Positions 10,640 through 23,538 of a DNA stretch of 64,000 bases are shown in pieces. Source of the DNA: Aphanomyces cochlioides (lineage: Eukaryota; Oomycota; Saprolegniomycetes; Saprolegniales; Verrucalvaceae); NCBI GenBank assembly GCA_019828595.1, contig JAHQRK010000002.1, forward strand, positions 4,030,001-4,094,000, in the 5' to 3' direction. Numbering within the stretch: position 1 is the first letter of the stretch; each line of letters begins with the position of its first letter. The notes under the pieces are model-generated. The model was not told the origin of the DNA, ran no database searches, and was given only the letters and a program-made list of their open reading frames with translations. The position numbers and the translations under genes were made by a program.

Positions 10640-11404
10640 TTAGTAGAGTTGTTCAAGAATGGTCTCTTCAAACTTTTCGCCCTTGAGATCACCTATCGCG
10701 ACGAGCACTTCTTCCGTCGTGATTGATCGGACTTCCCATCCAAGCTCAATCGGCAGCTTTTCTTGCTCAAAGACCATCTTGAGCCAGTCGATGCGGATGT
10801 TGCCCGTGCTGTCACGCAATACCAAGAGGAGCAACGCCGCTTCCAAGTATGCAAACGCTTGCTGCTTCGAGTCGAACGTGTAGCTCGAGTTGTGTGTCTT
10901 GCTGTGTTGTTCACGGATCGAGCGGTAGTGGCCGAGGTGGGCTTTGGTCAAATATTGGCCATCGCTCGACAAGGCAACCAACGCCGACAAGAGTTCAGGA
11001 TCCAACTTGACCGAGTCGCCAAGGGCAGCGTCTTGGCGTGTGAGCGACGCATCGTGTTCGATGGCGTTGTGTGCACTGAGCTGGGAAAGGGACAATTGTT
11101 TCACGCCTTCGACTTCGGTGGCCAATTCTTGGGCGATCGAGCCTGTCAACACTTTCTGCAGTCGTTCGTCAAGTTGGAGGTTTGCTAGCGCTTCCTTGAG
11201 CTTGTCAAACGTAATACCCGTGCGAGGAACGAGGCCATGGTTGGCAATCGCGTTTAGAAACGGGCACGGCGACGCATTGTCTGCTTCCGTGGCCGTCCAA
11301 TTAGTGAAAAGGTTGGAGTTCGTCGCGGGGGTCGAGTGAGCGCATCCCTACAGACACAAGCGCCGTCATGAGATGAAACATCTCGTCGAGGGGCGGCTTA
11401 CCAT
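10640..11404 (-). CDS. Heme-thiolate peroxidase (Peroxidase_2/UPO family), predicted N-myristoylated
   Basis: Exon 1 supplies only the ATG (11404-11402). After a 54-nt intron (11401-11348), exon 2 runs 11347-10640, giving 236 residues. The motif SPCPFLNAIANHG carries the proximal heme-ligand cysteine (Cys29) in the PCP context. HNAIEHDASLTRQD supplies the acid-base Glu98 with the E-H-D-x-S arrangement of short unspecific peroxygenases and chloroperoxidase. Such enzymes use H2O2 to oxidise or oxygenate organic substrates. Family members are usually secreted, but here splicing yields MGCAHS, which fits an N-myristoylation/palmitoylation signal rather than a signal peptide. The ATG read without splicing reaches a stop within 13 codons. 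An unseen upstream exon remains possible. Confidence 0.78.
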
Positions 11405-12116
11405 GATTCCTTGGTTGCTGTCGATAGAGTTAATTCAATTCTGAGGGCGGGTAGCCTTTCTCCAATGCCCCTTTCGGCGGTTGTGCCATACTATAAATAG
11501 ATTGTCTTGTAAAGTACGATATAAGATTATACAGGTTTTAGGATTAAGATATGTATGATATAGAAGAAATTCTACCAATAAATTATTAATTGTAACAGGC
11601 TTTTCGTTTCATTTTGCACAGATCTCTCAGCCTGATTTAGATGTGAAACAACGCCTCCATCTTGACAAGTGGAGCTGTTGCTGCTGCTCGTTTTGCCGCT
11701 GTGGTTTTGAATCAAACCCAGAGTTATCTTTAGCATTGGATAGAAGGATCTGCATCCAGCCAATAATGCACCAACGAACGGCGTCGAGTCTTTGCACCAT
11801 CGACAAGAATTGAGCGGAGCATCGGGTGGCCGTCTTTTTAAAATTTTCAGTGCGGTGAACGTGGTGACTTTCGCTGAACGAATTGACAAATGTACGAGTT
11901 GCTTGATGGCTAAAGAATCGCGGAGTATGCGGCGATTGACGATGTTTGTTGCGTTGACAAGAAAGGTTTCAAGGGGAAATGTAAATATATCGCCATGGAC
12001 AAACGATGCGCATGCCGGGAAAGGTGGTCACGAGAGAGAGCGCTACGCAGAATTTCAGGGGAATGGAGCAGCCAAAGACAAGTAAGGTGATGCACTGTGG
12101 AGATTTTGTTGCCGTG
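11405..12116. other. Spacer between peroxidase and E2 genes
   Basis: These 712 bp lie upstream of the peroxidase start and downstream of the E2 stop, both genes being on the minus strand. An antisense-looking frame at 11572-11889 and a forward one at 11792-12085 have no recognisable motif and no support from splice-site patterns. The AT-rich part at 11490-11590 could be the peroxidase promoter. Nothing else is visible. Confidence 0.4.
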
Positions 12117-13004
<888 letters not shown>

Positions 13005-13374
13005 CGTGTCCTGTCTATTCAAACTTTAAAAAATAAAAAATAGAAAACAGAATCGGTTTTAAAATAAGTTAAAATTGTATTCATCGCTGTGATAAATCCT
13101 TGTGTACCTAGCTTGCAACCGGAGAAACTAGCGTCATATACGAGATTTTCTACTGTAGCTGATGGTACTAGGACCGCTTTGCGTGCTGGAGTATGGGTCA
13201 ATTTCTCGGTCTAGATATATTATTATGAATTTTGAGTGTATTTTTTACTCTGAAATTTTTTGCTTTTCTGTAATTTTGCAAAATATTTTCATGATTTTTT
13301 GGGAAAAATCGCCTTTTGCTTTGCACCAATCACTTGTCATTTGGTAAATCTCAAAGAGCGCGGGGACAGGCAGC
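13005..13374. promoter_or_regulatory. Divergent promoter between E2 and MTR4 genes
   Basis: The 370 bp between two divergent starts are AT-rich, with A/T runs at about 13020-13080 and 13215-13310. They must hold both promoters. I see no TTATCCGGAT copy, palindrome or ORF of note. Confidence 0.4.
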
Positions 13375-16300
13375 ATGGATGACCTCGACTTGTTTGGCGC
13401 TTTTGACGACAAGCAGACGCTCACGGCGGCAGAACAAGCTCAATTATCATCTGTGAGCGCAAAAGAAGCGTCATCCTCCAAGAGAAAGCCCGTTGAAGCG
13501 GCGACAAACGAACAACCGGCGTCGAAACGCATCCAAGTTCAAGTCGTGCAACATGAACATGTCGATACTGCACCAAAAGATCAAGCAGTTGTCGCGACGG
13601 GAACCCAGCAGAAGAACTTGATTTCGTTCTCGGCGTTGCCACCCAACTATGAAACGCCACCTCCCCATGGTCGTGCACCTGCCAAAACATATCCCTTCAC
13701 ATTGGATCCTTTCCAACAACAAGCCGTGGATTTCATTGAAACGGGTGAAAGCGTATTGGTGAGTGCGCATACGTCCGCTGGTAAGACTGCTGTCGCTGAA
13801 TACGCTATTGCCAAGTCGCTGCGAGACAAGCAGCGTGTCATTTACACATCACCAATTAAGGCTCTATCGAATCAAAAGTACCGCGACCTCGAGCAAGAAT
13901 TTGGAGACGTTGGGTTGATGACTGGTGATATTACTATCAATCCGACCGCGACTTGCTTGATCATGACGACAGAAATTTTGCGAAGTATGCTCTACCGCGG
14001 TTCGGAAATCATGCGCGAAGTTGCCTGGGTCATTTACGATGAAATCCACTACATGCGTGACAAGGAACGTGGTGTAGTGTGGGAAGAAAGTATTATCTTG
14101 CTACCGCACAAGGTTCGCTTTGTCTTTTTGAGTGCTACGATTCCCAACTCGAAGGAATTCGCCTCTTGGATTTGTCATATTCACCATCAACCGTGCCATG
14201 TTGTATACACGGATTACCGTCCAACGCCGCTGCAGCATTATGTTTTCCCCGCTGGTGGTGACGGGCTCCATCTTGTGGTGGATGAGAAGGGTAAATTTCG
14301 TGAAGACAACTTTCAAAAAGCTATGGCGACGCTGAGTGCCACTACTGCGCCACCATTAGAGTCCGAAAAATCTAGCGGCGGTGGCAAAGGCAAGAAAAAC
14401 AATGCTGGACCCAAGAAAAAGATTGGCTCGGACGTCTTCCGAATCGTCAAGCTCGTCATGGAACGTCAATATGACCCAGTCATCATCTTTAGCTTTTCCA
14501 AGCGAGAGTGCGAAGCCTATGCGCTCCTTCTTTCCAAGCTCGACTTCAATTCGGAGGAGGAGAAGACTATGGTCGACCAAGTCTTCAAGAATGCCATGGA
14601 TTCCTTGTCGGAAGACGACAAGTCGCTGCCTCAAGTCGACGCGATCTTGCCACTTCTGCGCCGCGGCATTGGCATCCACCACGGCGGTTTGCTGCCGATT
14701 CTCAAGGAAGTGATCGAAATTATGTTTGGCGAAGGGCTGCTCAAGTGTTTGTTCGCGACGGAAACGTTCTCCATGGGTCTCAACATGCCTGCGAAGACTG
14801 TCGTCTTTACCAATTGCCGCAAGTTTGACGGCAACGATTTTCGCTGGATTACGTCAGGCGAATACATTCAAATGAGTGGTCGCGCCGGTCGTCGTTCGCT
14901 CGATGCGCGTGGTATTGTCATCCAAATGCTCAGCGACAAGATGGAGCCGCAAGTCGCCAAGGGAATCCTGTACGGTCAAGCTGATCCGCTCTTTTCGACG
15001 TTTCACTTGGGCTATAACATGCTTTTGAACTTGCTGCGCGTCGAAGATGCCAATCCCGAGTACATGATCAAGCAATCATTCCATCAATTCCAAAACGAAC
15101 AAGCGGCGCCTGGTCTCGAAGAGGCATTGAAAGCTGTGCGTGACGAGAAAGCCACGCTCGTCATTCCCAACGAAGAAGCCGTCGCGGCGCACTATTACCA
15201 AACGAAAACGCTCGATAAACTCACGGACGACCTACGCCGTGTACGCAACCAGCCAAAGTACATTGTTCCCTTCTTAAATGCTGGTCGTCTTGTGAAAATC
15301 CACTCCCCCAGCGGCGAGAAATGGGAATGGGGCGTCATTGTCAATTTTGAATCGGGCTTGACGACGAATCCCAACGCAAAACAAGCGTCGGAGACCGCCA
15401 CGAACGTCCACGTTCTCTTGCTCTGTGAAGCCAGCAGCGGCAACGACACTGAGTTGCCAAAACCAGCCCTCAAGGGCACTTGGACGCACGTCCAGAGTGA
15501 AATGAAAGTATGCCCAGTGCCTCTAGCGCTCGTAGATCAATTGTCATCGCTCCGTGTGTACATTCCAAAGGATTTACGTACGCCAGAAAGTCGTCTTGCC
15601 GTCGCCAAATCACTCGTACGTCAATCAAACCCTAGGAAAACTTGCTAATGTCGTGAATTGTAGGCGGAAGTCATGCGGCGGTTCCCACAAGGCGTCCCGC
15701 TCTTGGATCCGATCCAAGACATGCAAGTCGACGACGTGGGCTTCGACAAAATGGTCCGACAGCTAGCGGAAACGACCGAAGCGCTTGCAAATGCTGACGT
15801 CGATCCGTCGGCATATGCTCTCTACGTCCAAAAGATGGAATGCGAAGCACAAGAACGCGAATTGGAGCGCCAGATCAAAGATAGCCAGTCGCTTGTGCTC
15901 AAAGATGACTTGAGACGACGGAAACGCGTCTTGCGGCGTTTAGAATTCGTCAACGGTGACAATGTCATCCAGCGCAAAGGCCGCACAGCTTGTGAAGTGA
16001 GCACGGCAGATGAGTTGCTCATCACTGAGATGATTTTCAATGGTGCGTTCAATGATCTCAAAGTCAAAGAATGCGTCGCGCTCTTATCGTGCTTGATCAA
16101 CACGGAAAAAGTCAAAGAAGGCCAGAAACCACCTGCTGCCGACACGCTCGAAGGTATTTCCGTGGCCTTAGTAAAATAGATTGATTGAAATTGCGTAGGG
16201 CCAATCCTCAACCTGCGCGACACGGCCCGCCGCATCGCCAAGACAATGCAAGAAGCCAACATCACCATTGACGTTGAGGAATACGCAACTAGTTTCAACA

Positions 16301-16539
16301 CAAACATGGTCGACGTGCTCCTGGCTTGGTGCGAAGGCGCCAAATTCAGCCAGATTTGCAAAATGACCGACATGTTTGAAGGCTCAATCATTCGTCTCAT
16401 CCGCCGTCTCGAAGAACTGTTGCGCCAACTCACACTCGCAGCGCATAGCATTGGTGACGCCGAACTGGAGAAGAAATTCGAAGCCGGCGGGAAACAGATC
16501 AAGCGCGACATTGTGTTTGCCGCGTCGTTGTACCTGTAA
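13375..16539 (+). CDS. MTR4: MTR4-type DExH RNA helicase (nuclear exosome cofactor)
   Basis: Exons 13375-15615, 15664-16153 and 16199-16539 (introns of 48 and 45 nt) give 1023 residues, close to the usual ~1050. Walker A SAHTSAGKT lies near residue 131, the DEIHYMRD box near 221, motif III SATIPN near 252 and motif VI QMSGRAGRRS near 500. A KOW-containing arch insertion follows (AGRLVKIHSPSGEKWEWGVIV, ~640). The C-terminal DSHCT domain ends KRDIVFAASLYL. The N-terminal block FSALPPNYETPPP plus the DEIH box and short N-terminus fit Mtr4 better than Ski2. It unwinds structured RNA and feeds the nuclear exosome, as part of TRAMP-like complexes in other eukaryotes. The start is the ATG at 13375. 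Confidence 0.93.
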
Positions 16540-17079
16540 ATATTCTCAACCATGGGACGAAGATTTGGTATTTAAAAGATCCTCAACTACACAACCTCAC
16601 GTCGACGATTCCCCAGCAGCTTTTTCTCCTCCCCGCTTTGTCTTCCTCTTGGCGAATGTCCCTCGACCGGAAGCGCTTTGTTTTATCCACTTTATCGCTC
16701 GATATCGGTTTATATCCTTCCTCTCATGCAACTTTACTGACGTTTAGAACATGGATGTGGAGATTCACTGTCGATATGAAGGGGAAGAAACAGAGAGAAA
16801 GAGATTGTTGGGGTGTTCACGCGGCAACGTCGCCCAATTGAAGATGAACTTGCGTCCCCCCTTAGTGCAGACCAGAGGGCAAAAGTTTTTCATCAAGATG
16901 GATGAGTTGGTGACGATGAGGGGAACTGGTTTCATCATCCCTGCATCATCTAGACATCGAGATCGGTCGTCCAGTGGTATCTGCAACAGCGTCACCACGA
17001 TGGAGAAATGAAGAATAAGACGAAGATGGAGAGGTTGGCAGGGAAGATGAGTTTAGAGATGAAGAGGTGGAAGACTGAT
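16540..17079. other. Convergent 3' spacer
   Basis: 540 bp between the MTR4 stop and the stop of the hydroxylase gene on the opposite strand. Frames at 16751-17011 (plus) and 16765-16998 (minus) overlap each other and show no domain. Nothing supportable beyond the two 3' UTRs. Confidence 0.4.
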
Positions 17080-17907
17080 CTACATGGTGGACGCTTTGAA
17101 TGTGCCGAAAAGTTGATCCCAGAGACTGAATCGCTTGGCAAAGTTGACGTTTGGATGCGTGTGATGGAGGTCATGGTCGTGGATGCGGAGGCAGATGGAC
17201 AAATATTGGACGAGCGGCATCTGGGGGAACGACATGCCTTTGAGGTCCAGACCGCAATGGCCCGCAACTTCTACGTACGATTTGTACGCGAGCACAAGCT
17301 GCAACTGGTGCGTCGACAGCGCGGGACTGACTGCAAACGCGACCGCCATGGGCACGACATTGGTCAGGACGAGGTCGAGGAAACCTTCTTCATACGTCGA
17401 CAAGGCAGACGGATGGAGATGCAAATGATGCTGCTTGTGGACGTGTTTGTACAAGAACGGGACGCGGTGGCACGTGTAATGGACTGCGTAGTGGAGTAAG
17501 TCAAAGACAAGCTCGAGGACGAGCGACTTGGGAATAAAGTAGACGAATTCATGGAGCAGCGACGGGTATGCAATCGTCCTGTCGACGGCAATCGTCCTGC
17601 CCGTGTAGACCGACACCATCTCGATCGGCACGACGACGAGGGCGATTTGAATCAAGATGGAAAGCTGCTGCGACGCCGTGAGCAAGATCCGCTTGTCGCC
17701 GTAGATTTTGCCCTTGAACGTCGCGATCCATTCAAACCATCCAATCACGCTGGCAATGCGAACGAGCGTGCCAATGTAGACGCCGACAAGGGGCTGCGTA
17801 CGAAAGAGAGCTTCAAGATAATGGACGGCCGCGGCGACAGCACAGATAAAGCCATTGATAAAGACGTAAAACTTGACGCGACGGAACACGACAGCGGCGA
17901 GACTCAT
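17080..17907 (-). CDS. Fatty-acid hydroxylase / sterol desaturase superfamily membrane enzyme
   Basis: A single exon of 275 residues starting with the ATG at 17907. It carries the eight-histidine di-iron pattern of the superfamily: HYAVHYTCH (H-x3-H, ~143-151), HKQHHLH (H-x2-HH, ~158-164) and HDHDLHHTHPNVNF (H-x2-HH, ~242-248). About four hydrophobic segments precede or separate the boxes (about residues 12-30, 40-60, 80-100 and 180-200). Such enzymes sit in the ER and use O2 to hydroxylate or desaturate lipids (sterols, sphingoid bases, fatty acids, or cleave alkylglycerols). The substrate cannot be told from sequence alone. The neighbouring gene upstream on the same strand is also a lipid-associated membrane protein (TLC domain), but the 870-bp gap argues against co-transcription. 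Confidence 0.82.
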   Translation of the reverse strand: MSLAAVVFRRVKFYVFINGFICAVAAAVHYLEALFRTQPLVGVYIGTLVRIASVIGWFEWIATFKGKIYGDKRILLTASQQLSILIQIALVVVPIEMVSVYTGRTIAVDRTIAYPSLLHEFVYFIPKSLVLELVFDLLHYAVHYTCHRVPFLYKHVHKQHHLHLHPSALSTYEEGFLDLVLTNVVPMAVAFAVSPALSTHQLQLVLAYKSYVEVAGHCGLDLKGMSFPQMPLVQYLSICLRIHDHDLHHTHPNVNFAKRFSLWDQLFGTFKASTM

Positions 17908-18777
17908 CTTGAATCAATCCGAAATGGCAGCGTCTGGCACATGATCGTCGATTTCACTTGGTGCGATTGGCCAATCAGACGGTCATCAAGATGGTTCTGT
18001 CGTCGACGTCGACATGGAAAAACGTCATCCATACACGTGATATCTTGAGTAGTACAGTGTACGAGCCATAAACATCCAACAGCCACGAGAATGTGCGCTC
18101 TGTCGCGGTCGAGCACAGGACGGACATGGCGAAAATGGCCGACTTTTCCTCGAAAATATGACGAGATTTATGATCGTTTATAAAGTATCACAGGTTTTCA
18201 TATCACTTTCACATGACAAATATAAAATATAGAAGGTTTTCAATCATGCTCCAGATTAAAGCAGACATTTTGCCAAAGAATCGCCTATTCCAAGTTCAAA
18301 TAGGATAGCAGTAATATGAAACACTAAGACCTCGATTTGCTTCATATTAGTAATGATGTTTTCAACGATATGTTTAAAGTAAACTGGAGCAATAAGTCGA
18401 TATGCTTGAAGTTTTCGCGTCAACCAAAGAGGGAAGCGTTATGTTGCCAAACTCGTCAGCCTTTTAGCCTCGTGCTCTGCATGGATTTTAAGGATAACAT
18501 GCATAATAAGAGGAATAAAACTGTTCGTTTCGTTGTCTCTGCCAGTAGTTTGACAAAAAGGCTTGTAAATTCAACATGAAACCGACAGAATGATGAGCTT
18601 CCAGGAGATCTTTTGAAACAAAAGAATGAGTATATGGCTTGGATAAAGTTTAAAGTCGAGGATAACTCCATAAAGCGAGCGAGTTGTGGGGAGGCTAGGC
18701 TCTTGTATGAGGCAGAGGGCATTGTGTAGTCTTCACTATATCGACTTATTCTTGGATTATCATCATGCTGGCGTCTC
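17908..18777. other. Spacer upstream of the hydroxylase gene
   Basis: 870 bp between two minus-strand genes. The first 200 bp should hold the hydroxylase promoter. Frames at 18337-18579 (plus) and 18456-18806 (minus) have no recognisable content. No repeats or RNA genes seen. Confidence 0.4.
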
Positions 18778-19778
18778 CTATGGCGTGTTGAGTGTGATCG
18801 TTCCATACGTCGAAACGTGACGAATCGCTACCAATGAAGTCTCATCATGCAGGTCATCCATGGACGACCCTGGTTTCTGTCGGAGCCGCGTCATAAAGGC
18901 AGGTGTGATGACGAAAATGAGACAGCCAACACAGAAACACGAAATCAAGTGGCCGCAGACAATGGCTGGCCCTGCACAAATCCACGTCTCAGTCACGTGG
19001 AAATCCAACGATGGGATCAAGATGGCCCACAAGACGTAGAGAGTGTAGATGGGCAGGAGGCCGCGCACAATTACCCACGAGCCATACATGAAATACGACA
19101 CGATCAGGTGGAGCTTGGTGTCGCCATAGCCCAAGTCTTCCAGGAACGCTGCAGCATTCATAGGAAGAACGCAAAGCTCCACGAGCAAGTAGACACTCAA
19201 GAGGAATGTATCGGCGGAGCAATTGCCGCGGTAAAAGTTAAAAATCGCAAATGGAAGCCTGCACGCATCCATCAAGTTTGTGAATCGATGGAATAAGCGT
19301 CGGACGTACATGGCGACAAAGTGGTGGGCAGTGAAGACCTGCCATAGAGGCACCTTCCACGTGACAACGACGACCAAGTCGTAGATAAAGTAGGCGATCG
19401 CTACAATGTCATGTCAATCTATCAAGCCAGAGGAGGGTAAATGTATGCAAACTTACACCACGAAAAGAACGCTCGGGCGAGATCAACTGAATGGAGAGGC
19501 CGCAAATCAGAGTCCCAGCTTTGAACTGACAAGCTGTAGAGCATGCCAAAGCAGATCACAGTCGCATGCAGCGTGGAGCCAATTCTACGAGTGGTTCAGC
19601 GCGACGAAGATGGGAGACGGAGGTACCGCGAGCACCAATTGGCTTGTTCTGTACGTGTATACGTGCGGAAAATGGGCACAAACTTGAGAGAAAGCACCCA
19701 GGAGAGCCAGAAGACTCCCGTGAAGACGCAGAGACTGATGGCCGTCAAGCCATACGTGAGGAAAGCCAGCGACGCCAT
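18778..19778 (-). CDS. TLC-domain multi-pass membrane protein
   Basis: Exons 19778-19627, 19584-19457 and 19400-18778 (introns of 42 and 56 nt) give 300 residues. The protein starts with a membrane segment (MASLAFLTYGLTAISLCVFTG). Typical TLC (TRAM/LAG1/CLN8) features follow: GSTLHATVICFGMLYSL, FFSWSIAYFIYDLVVVV, a HH pair in TAHHFVAMY, and a further helix near LYVLWAILIP. About six to seven hydrophobic segments are present. Family roles include ceramide synthesis (LAG1) and membrane-composition control (TLCD proteins). The ceramide-synthase active-site Lag1p motif is not evident, so a TLCD-like role is more likely. The ATG at 19778 is preferred because the extension upstream begins at TTG. 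Confidence 0.75.
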
Positions 19779-20738
19779 CTCTCTCGTTCCCTCACGGCAA
19801 GACAAATGATCTCGGCGATTCTATCAGCCAATCAAATGTCGTCTTGTGGGCCAAACCTCCACTTTGCCCCACATTGGAAACTCCATCCCATAAAAAAATT
19901 CAGTAAAATAGTAAAATAAAATGGAAATAGAAAGAAATTAGAATTAATTCTTGAATTTTTTTCAAATTTCTCTGCTGCTTGCTGAGGCAAAGAACTCTAT
20001 CTCGAGAGCGACGAAGCGCCTTTCACCAATGTGTTGCATTCGATATTAATGACCGTCTGAAGAGAGCTCATGGCAATGTTCTGTGAATTAAGGAGTAGAG
20101 CAAGACAGACAGAAAAAAATATCTGGGTGATGACAGAATTATATCACCTTGAAGTATACGCAGGCAAGAATTTGATCGATGCTGTGGGTGCGCTCCTGCC
20201 GGCTTTTGCTCACTCTCGGTTCATTTTAAAATCCATGAGAAAAGTTGCTTGCTTCAGGCTTTGATCCGATCCACAGTGGGACTGGAATTCGAGTCCATTC
20301 ATGCATTCAAGCAGAAGCCATCGAAGAGCGATGTTATATGGACAGAATCAGCTTCTCCACGTGCCTTGCCGTCAATCGCATGACTTTCCAAGCTTAGCAA
20401 CCTTTATAAAGCCGATCTAGAGTCGCGCTTTCTAGATCCAATATCTTGGTTTCAATCAAGCTCTAGAAGATGTCGATCCGACCAAGAAAGATCTACACTT
20501 TTCGCTTCAGTTGCACACCTAAATTTCACATTTTGTAAATGTCTCACCATTGACTTCTGCATTCATTCATATAGTAGATCGAGTCGTGTGAACTCACCAT
20601 GGATGAAATATGGTGACATGTTTTGGTCGATACTGTTCGTTGAGTTTGGGTCATATCCAACAGATTGCCCCATTTGACAACCATCACAACGATGGAGACG
20701 ACCCGAGACAAAAAATGCGCTCTGTGGCTTATCTCTGC
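19779..20738. other. Spacer between TLC gene promoter and ARPC1 3' end
   Basis: 960 bp. A/T-rich from about 19895 to 19980. A small frame at 20070-20264 has no recognisable domain. Nothing else is supportable. Confidence 0.4.
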
Positions 20739-22239
20739 TTAAAGACGCAGCTTGGACATGTCCAGATTCAAACTCGATAGCTTCCACGAGACGATGCGTC
20801 CATCCAAGCCTAAAATTGTCGACAGCTGAGCTGATTTTTGCATTGGTCATAATGTACCCGAAGTCGTAAATTCAGACACGGCACCGTTTGCAGCCTTGAG
20901 AGTTGGTTTTATGCAAGTGATCGTATTGTGATGCTTCCTACAGTTGAAAAGAGTCATAGAATGCGACTAGCTTTGGGCTACGTACGTCCACAAAGCACCC
21001 TTGTCACCGGAAGTTGCGTCGGCGGATTGACCACGGCTGACTTTGCTGTCCCAAAGCTTGCGCACTAGAATTTTTCGGTCAGCACTACTGGATTGTAGAC
21101 GTCTGTGATTTCACCATTGTTGAATTCACTGCCGGAACCGCCAGCTTTGGCAGCAGTCGCAGCCGAACTCTTCTTGTCGAGCAATTCGGAAAATGTCCAG
21201 TAGCCGTTGCGATCCGTCGTGAAGAGAAGAATATTGAAATCGAAGCTGCATCCAACCACGGCATCATTCGAGAGGAAAAGCAAACGTGTCAAGGGCAATT
21301 GCGAGAATCGAAGGGTCTAACGTAGGGTGATGAATTGGACGACACAAATGTTAAGTCGCACCTGCATGATTGGTGCTTCACCTGGTCGTCCAAATTGCAC
21401 GAAATGGATTGACGATCCATGGCCAGCAAATGCTAATCGGTTGCCTTGTGGAGACCACACAGCAGCGTTAACCCACGCATTGGCATTGTCAAATTCAGCC
21501 ATGGGCTCACCAAATGGAGCCATGGCTGGGAATGGACCAGCATCTGGAGTGCCATCGACTTCGCCGACATAGGCGGCAAATACACGGCATTGCATGTCCG
21601 TGGAAGCCGTAACAAGGAGTTGGCTGTTGGGATGCCAGTCCAAATCGACGACCCTAATCAGCGTAATGACTACATGTGGGTAGAGGCAAAAAGCATACGT
21701 TGACTTGTGCTTCTTGATGACTTTACTGATCCACCAGTTCTCCTTGGGTTCATAATAACAAACCGACACGCATTTGGCGCTACTTCCCACAGCAAACTTC
21801 TTGCCTTGACAAAAGTTATCACAATGAGGTTTCCTCGAAGGTGTAATATACCGTCAGGACTCCACTTGACAGTTGTCGCGGCACGCGTGATGCGAAGGAC
21901 CACCAGGGAGGGCTTCCACTTGCGTTCACTAACTTCATACTTCCACACAAACGCCGAGCGGTCATGGGAGCAAGACACAATCATGTCATGCACTGGCGAC
22001 CAGTCCAAACCACTAACAATCATGTCGTGCTACGCAGAGAGAGGGGAGCATTGGTCTCATACTCCTGAACTGGAACAAACCTCGGTCAACGTTGCTTCTT
22101 TCCGCCACTGCGACACGTCTGGCGCTTGGCAATTCGAGTAGATCCAAATTTCGTTCGTGTTGGGGCAAATCGCTACTTTAGTTCGGTCACGGTTCCAAGC
22201 ATGGGCCGTGATGCTGTCCGTGAGGTCGTACACGCTCAT
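20739..22239 (-). CDS. ARPC1: ARPC1, WD40 subunit of the Arp2/3 complex
   Basis: Eight exons: 22239-22081, 22029-21852, 21804-21699, 21653-21362, 21316-21115, 21064-20986, 20937-20858 and 20809-20739. The introns are 51, 47, 45, 45, 50, 48 and 48 nt, and the product is 388 residues. The start MSVYDLTDSITAHAWNRD and CPNTNEIWIY are characteristic of ARPC1. WD-like units follow (IVSGLDWSPVHDMIVSCSHDRS, VVDLDWHPNSQLLVTASTD, WVNAAVWSPQGNRLAFAGH). The end EFTTSG / LDGRIVSWKL is split by the last intron. It is part of the seven-subunit complex that nucleates branched actin. The last three exons are short and are easily mistaken for noncoding DNA; joining them restores the final propeller blade. TTATCCGGAT motifs crowd its upstream region. 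Confidence 0.9.
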
Positions 22240-23538
22240 CGTCGTCGTCGTCTAGCTTCTTGTCCCAATTGTGATCTTGCCCCTCGCTTATTTGTATGCT
22301 TATCCGGATGCCTCATTACATCCCCAGCTTTTATCCGGATTTCACCGGATAAATTTAATCTACTTAATCGAGTTTATCCGGATTATTTGTTTTACCTAAG
22401 AGACAATTATACTAGTATTTACGATTGTCAATTGAAAGTATACTTTATTGAGTATATCCGGACAGACGCCAATACACCAAGACGCTGTCGCTGGAGTGCT
22501 ACCTTCTTGTCAACTACCTATTTTATTTGTTCCTTGCGCTTTCAAGGAAATTAGCGCTACAGATTTGACTTCAGCTACGAGTACACCATGAGTTTTACCA
22601 CTGGTTTTCATTGGGTAGAGTTTACCGTAAAGTAAATGCAACTTGATTGACCGGATAAATATCCGGACATGACGTCATGAAAACAGCACGTTCCATGAAC
22701 TCAACCGCGCACAAAGGACAAACAGGCACAAAATTTACCTGCGGCTGTGAGGATGCCCACGTGCAATGGACTGTTCGGACGCGAATTCTATCATCTCGAT
22801 CACGTGGTACGACTACATGGAATAAAAATGAAGAGATGCTTGAAAAGAGAAAAGTGTCCAATCTTGACGCTTGATCTGATCGAGTCATCGAGGCGTTGCG
22901 TTTTCCGAGTCAAGACACGACGGACACAGCGCGCAACCATTTGCATAGCTTTACTGCAAACGTTCTGAACAACTTGCAGCTCGTGGAGCAACAGATTGTT
23001 CCTTGCATTGGGAGATCACAGCAGCGCCGGCCAGGTCGAGCGATGTTTTTCCCAAACTTGACTCTATTGATCATGATGAAGAGCATCCATTAACCATTCC
23101 AAGCATCCACGTCATCAAGCAGGATGGAAACCAGCCATGAAGACTGGGAAGAAGACAACCAAAACGATGAGAAGAACATCGAAACGGACGTGAAAAGATT
23201 CGCCATTCCGTGCGCCACTCGCTCATGTCGCGCACACGTGTGATGTGACATCACGAATTCTCTGGAAGATTTTATGTGCTCGACATCTTATGGTCTCTTC
23301 AACTCAAATATGATTGGCTGAAAATTAATTAATCATATTGTTATAAAGTCAATTATTTTATTTTATTGGTTAAAAATCCATGTTTGTGTAATCCACCTCG
23401 ATGGCATGATCAGCTCTCGCCCCTTGGAACATGTTTCTATCAACCAAGTATTTCCCAACATTGGAATAATCAAAAGTCGAAAATTTTCATTCAAAATTGA
23501 GAAATTTTTCCAAAACGTTTGAAAAATAGTCAAATGGG
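22240..23538. other. Spacer with TTATCCGGAT cluster (ARPC1 upstream region)
   Basis: Motif copies occur at 22300-22309, 22331-22340 and 22373-22382. A reverse-orientation CCGGATAA lies at 22345-22352, variants at about 22454-22461, and the inverted pair CCGGATAAATATCCGG at 22651-22666. Frames at 22622-22888 and 22800-22991 (minus) include a CPLC but no domain I can name. The rest, to the start of the next gene, is AT-rich (23310-23540). Confidence 0.45.

Noticed and set aside
11572..11889. Minus-strand ORF between peroxidase and E2 genes
   Set aside because: No motif, no splice continuation, composition like spacer.
16751..17011. Plus-strand ORF after MTR4
   Set aside because: Overlaps a minus-strand frame and the end of the hydroxylase gene; no motif.
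20563..20850. 95-residue minus-strand ORF as separate gene
   Set aside because: It is an out-of-frame shadow of the last ARPC1 exons; the spliced ARPC1 frame explains the sequence.
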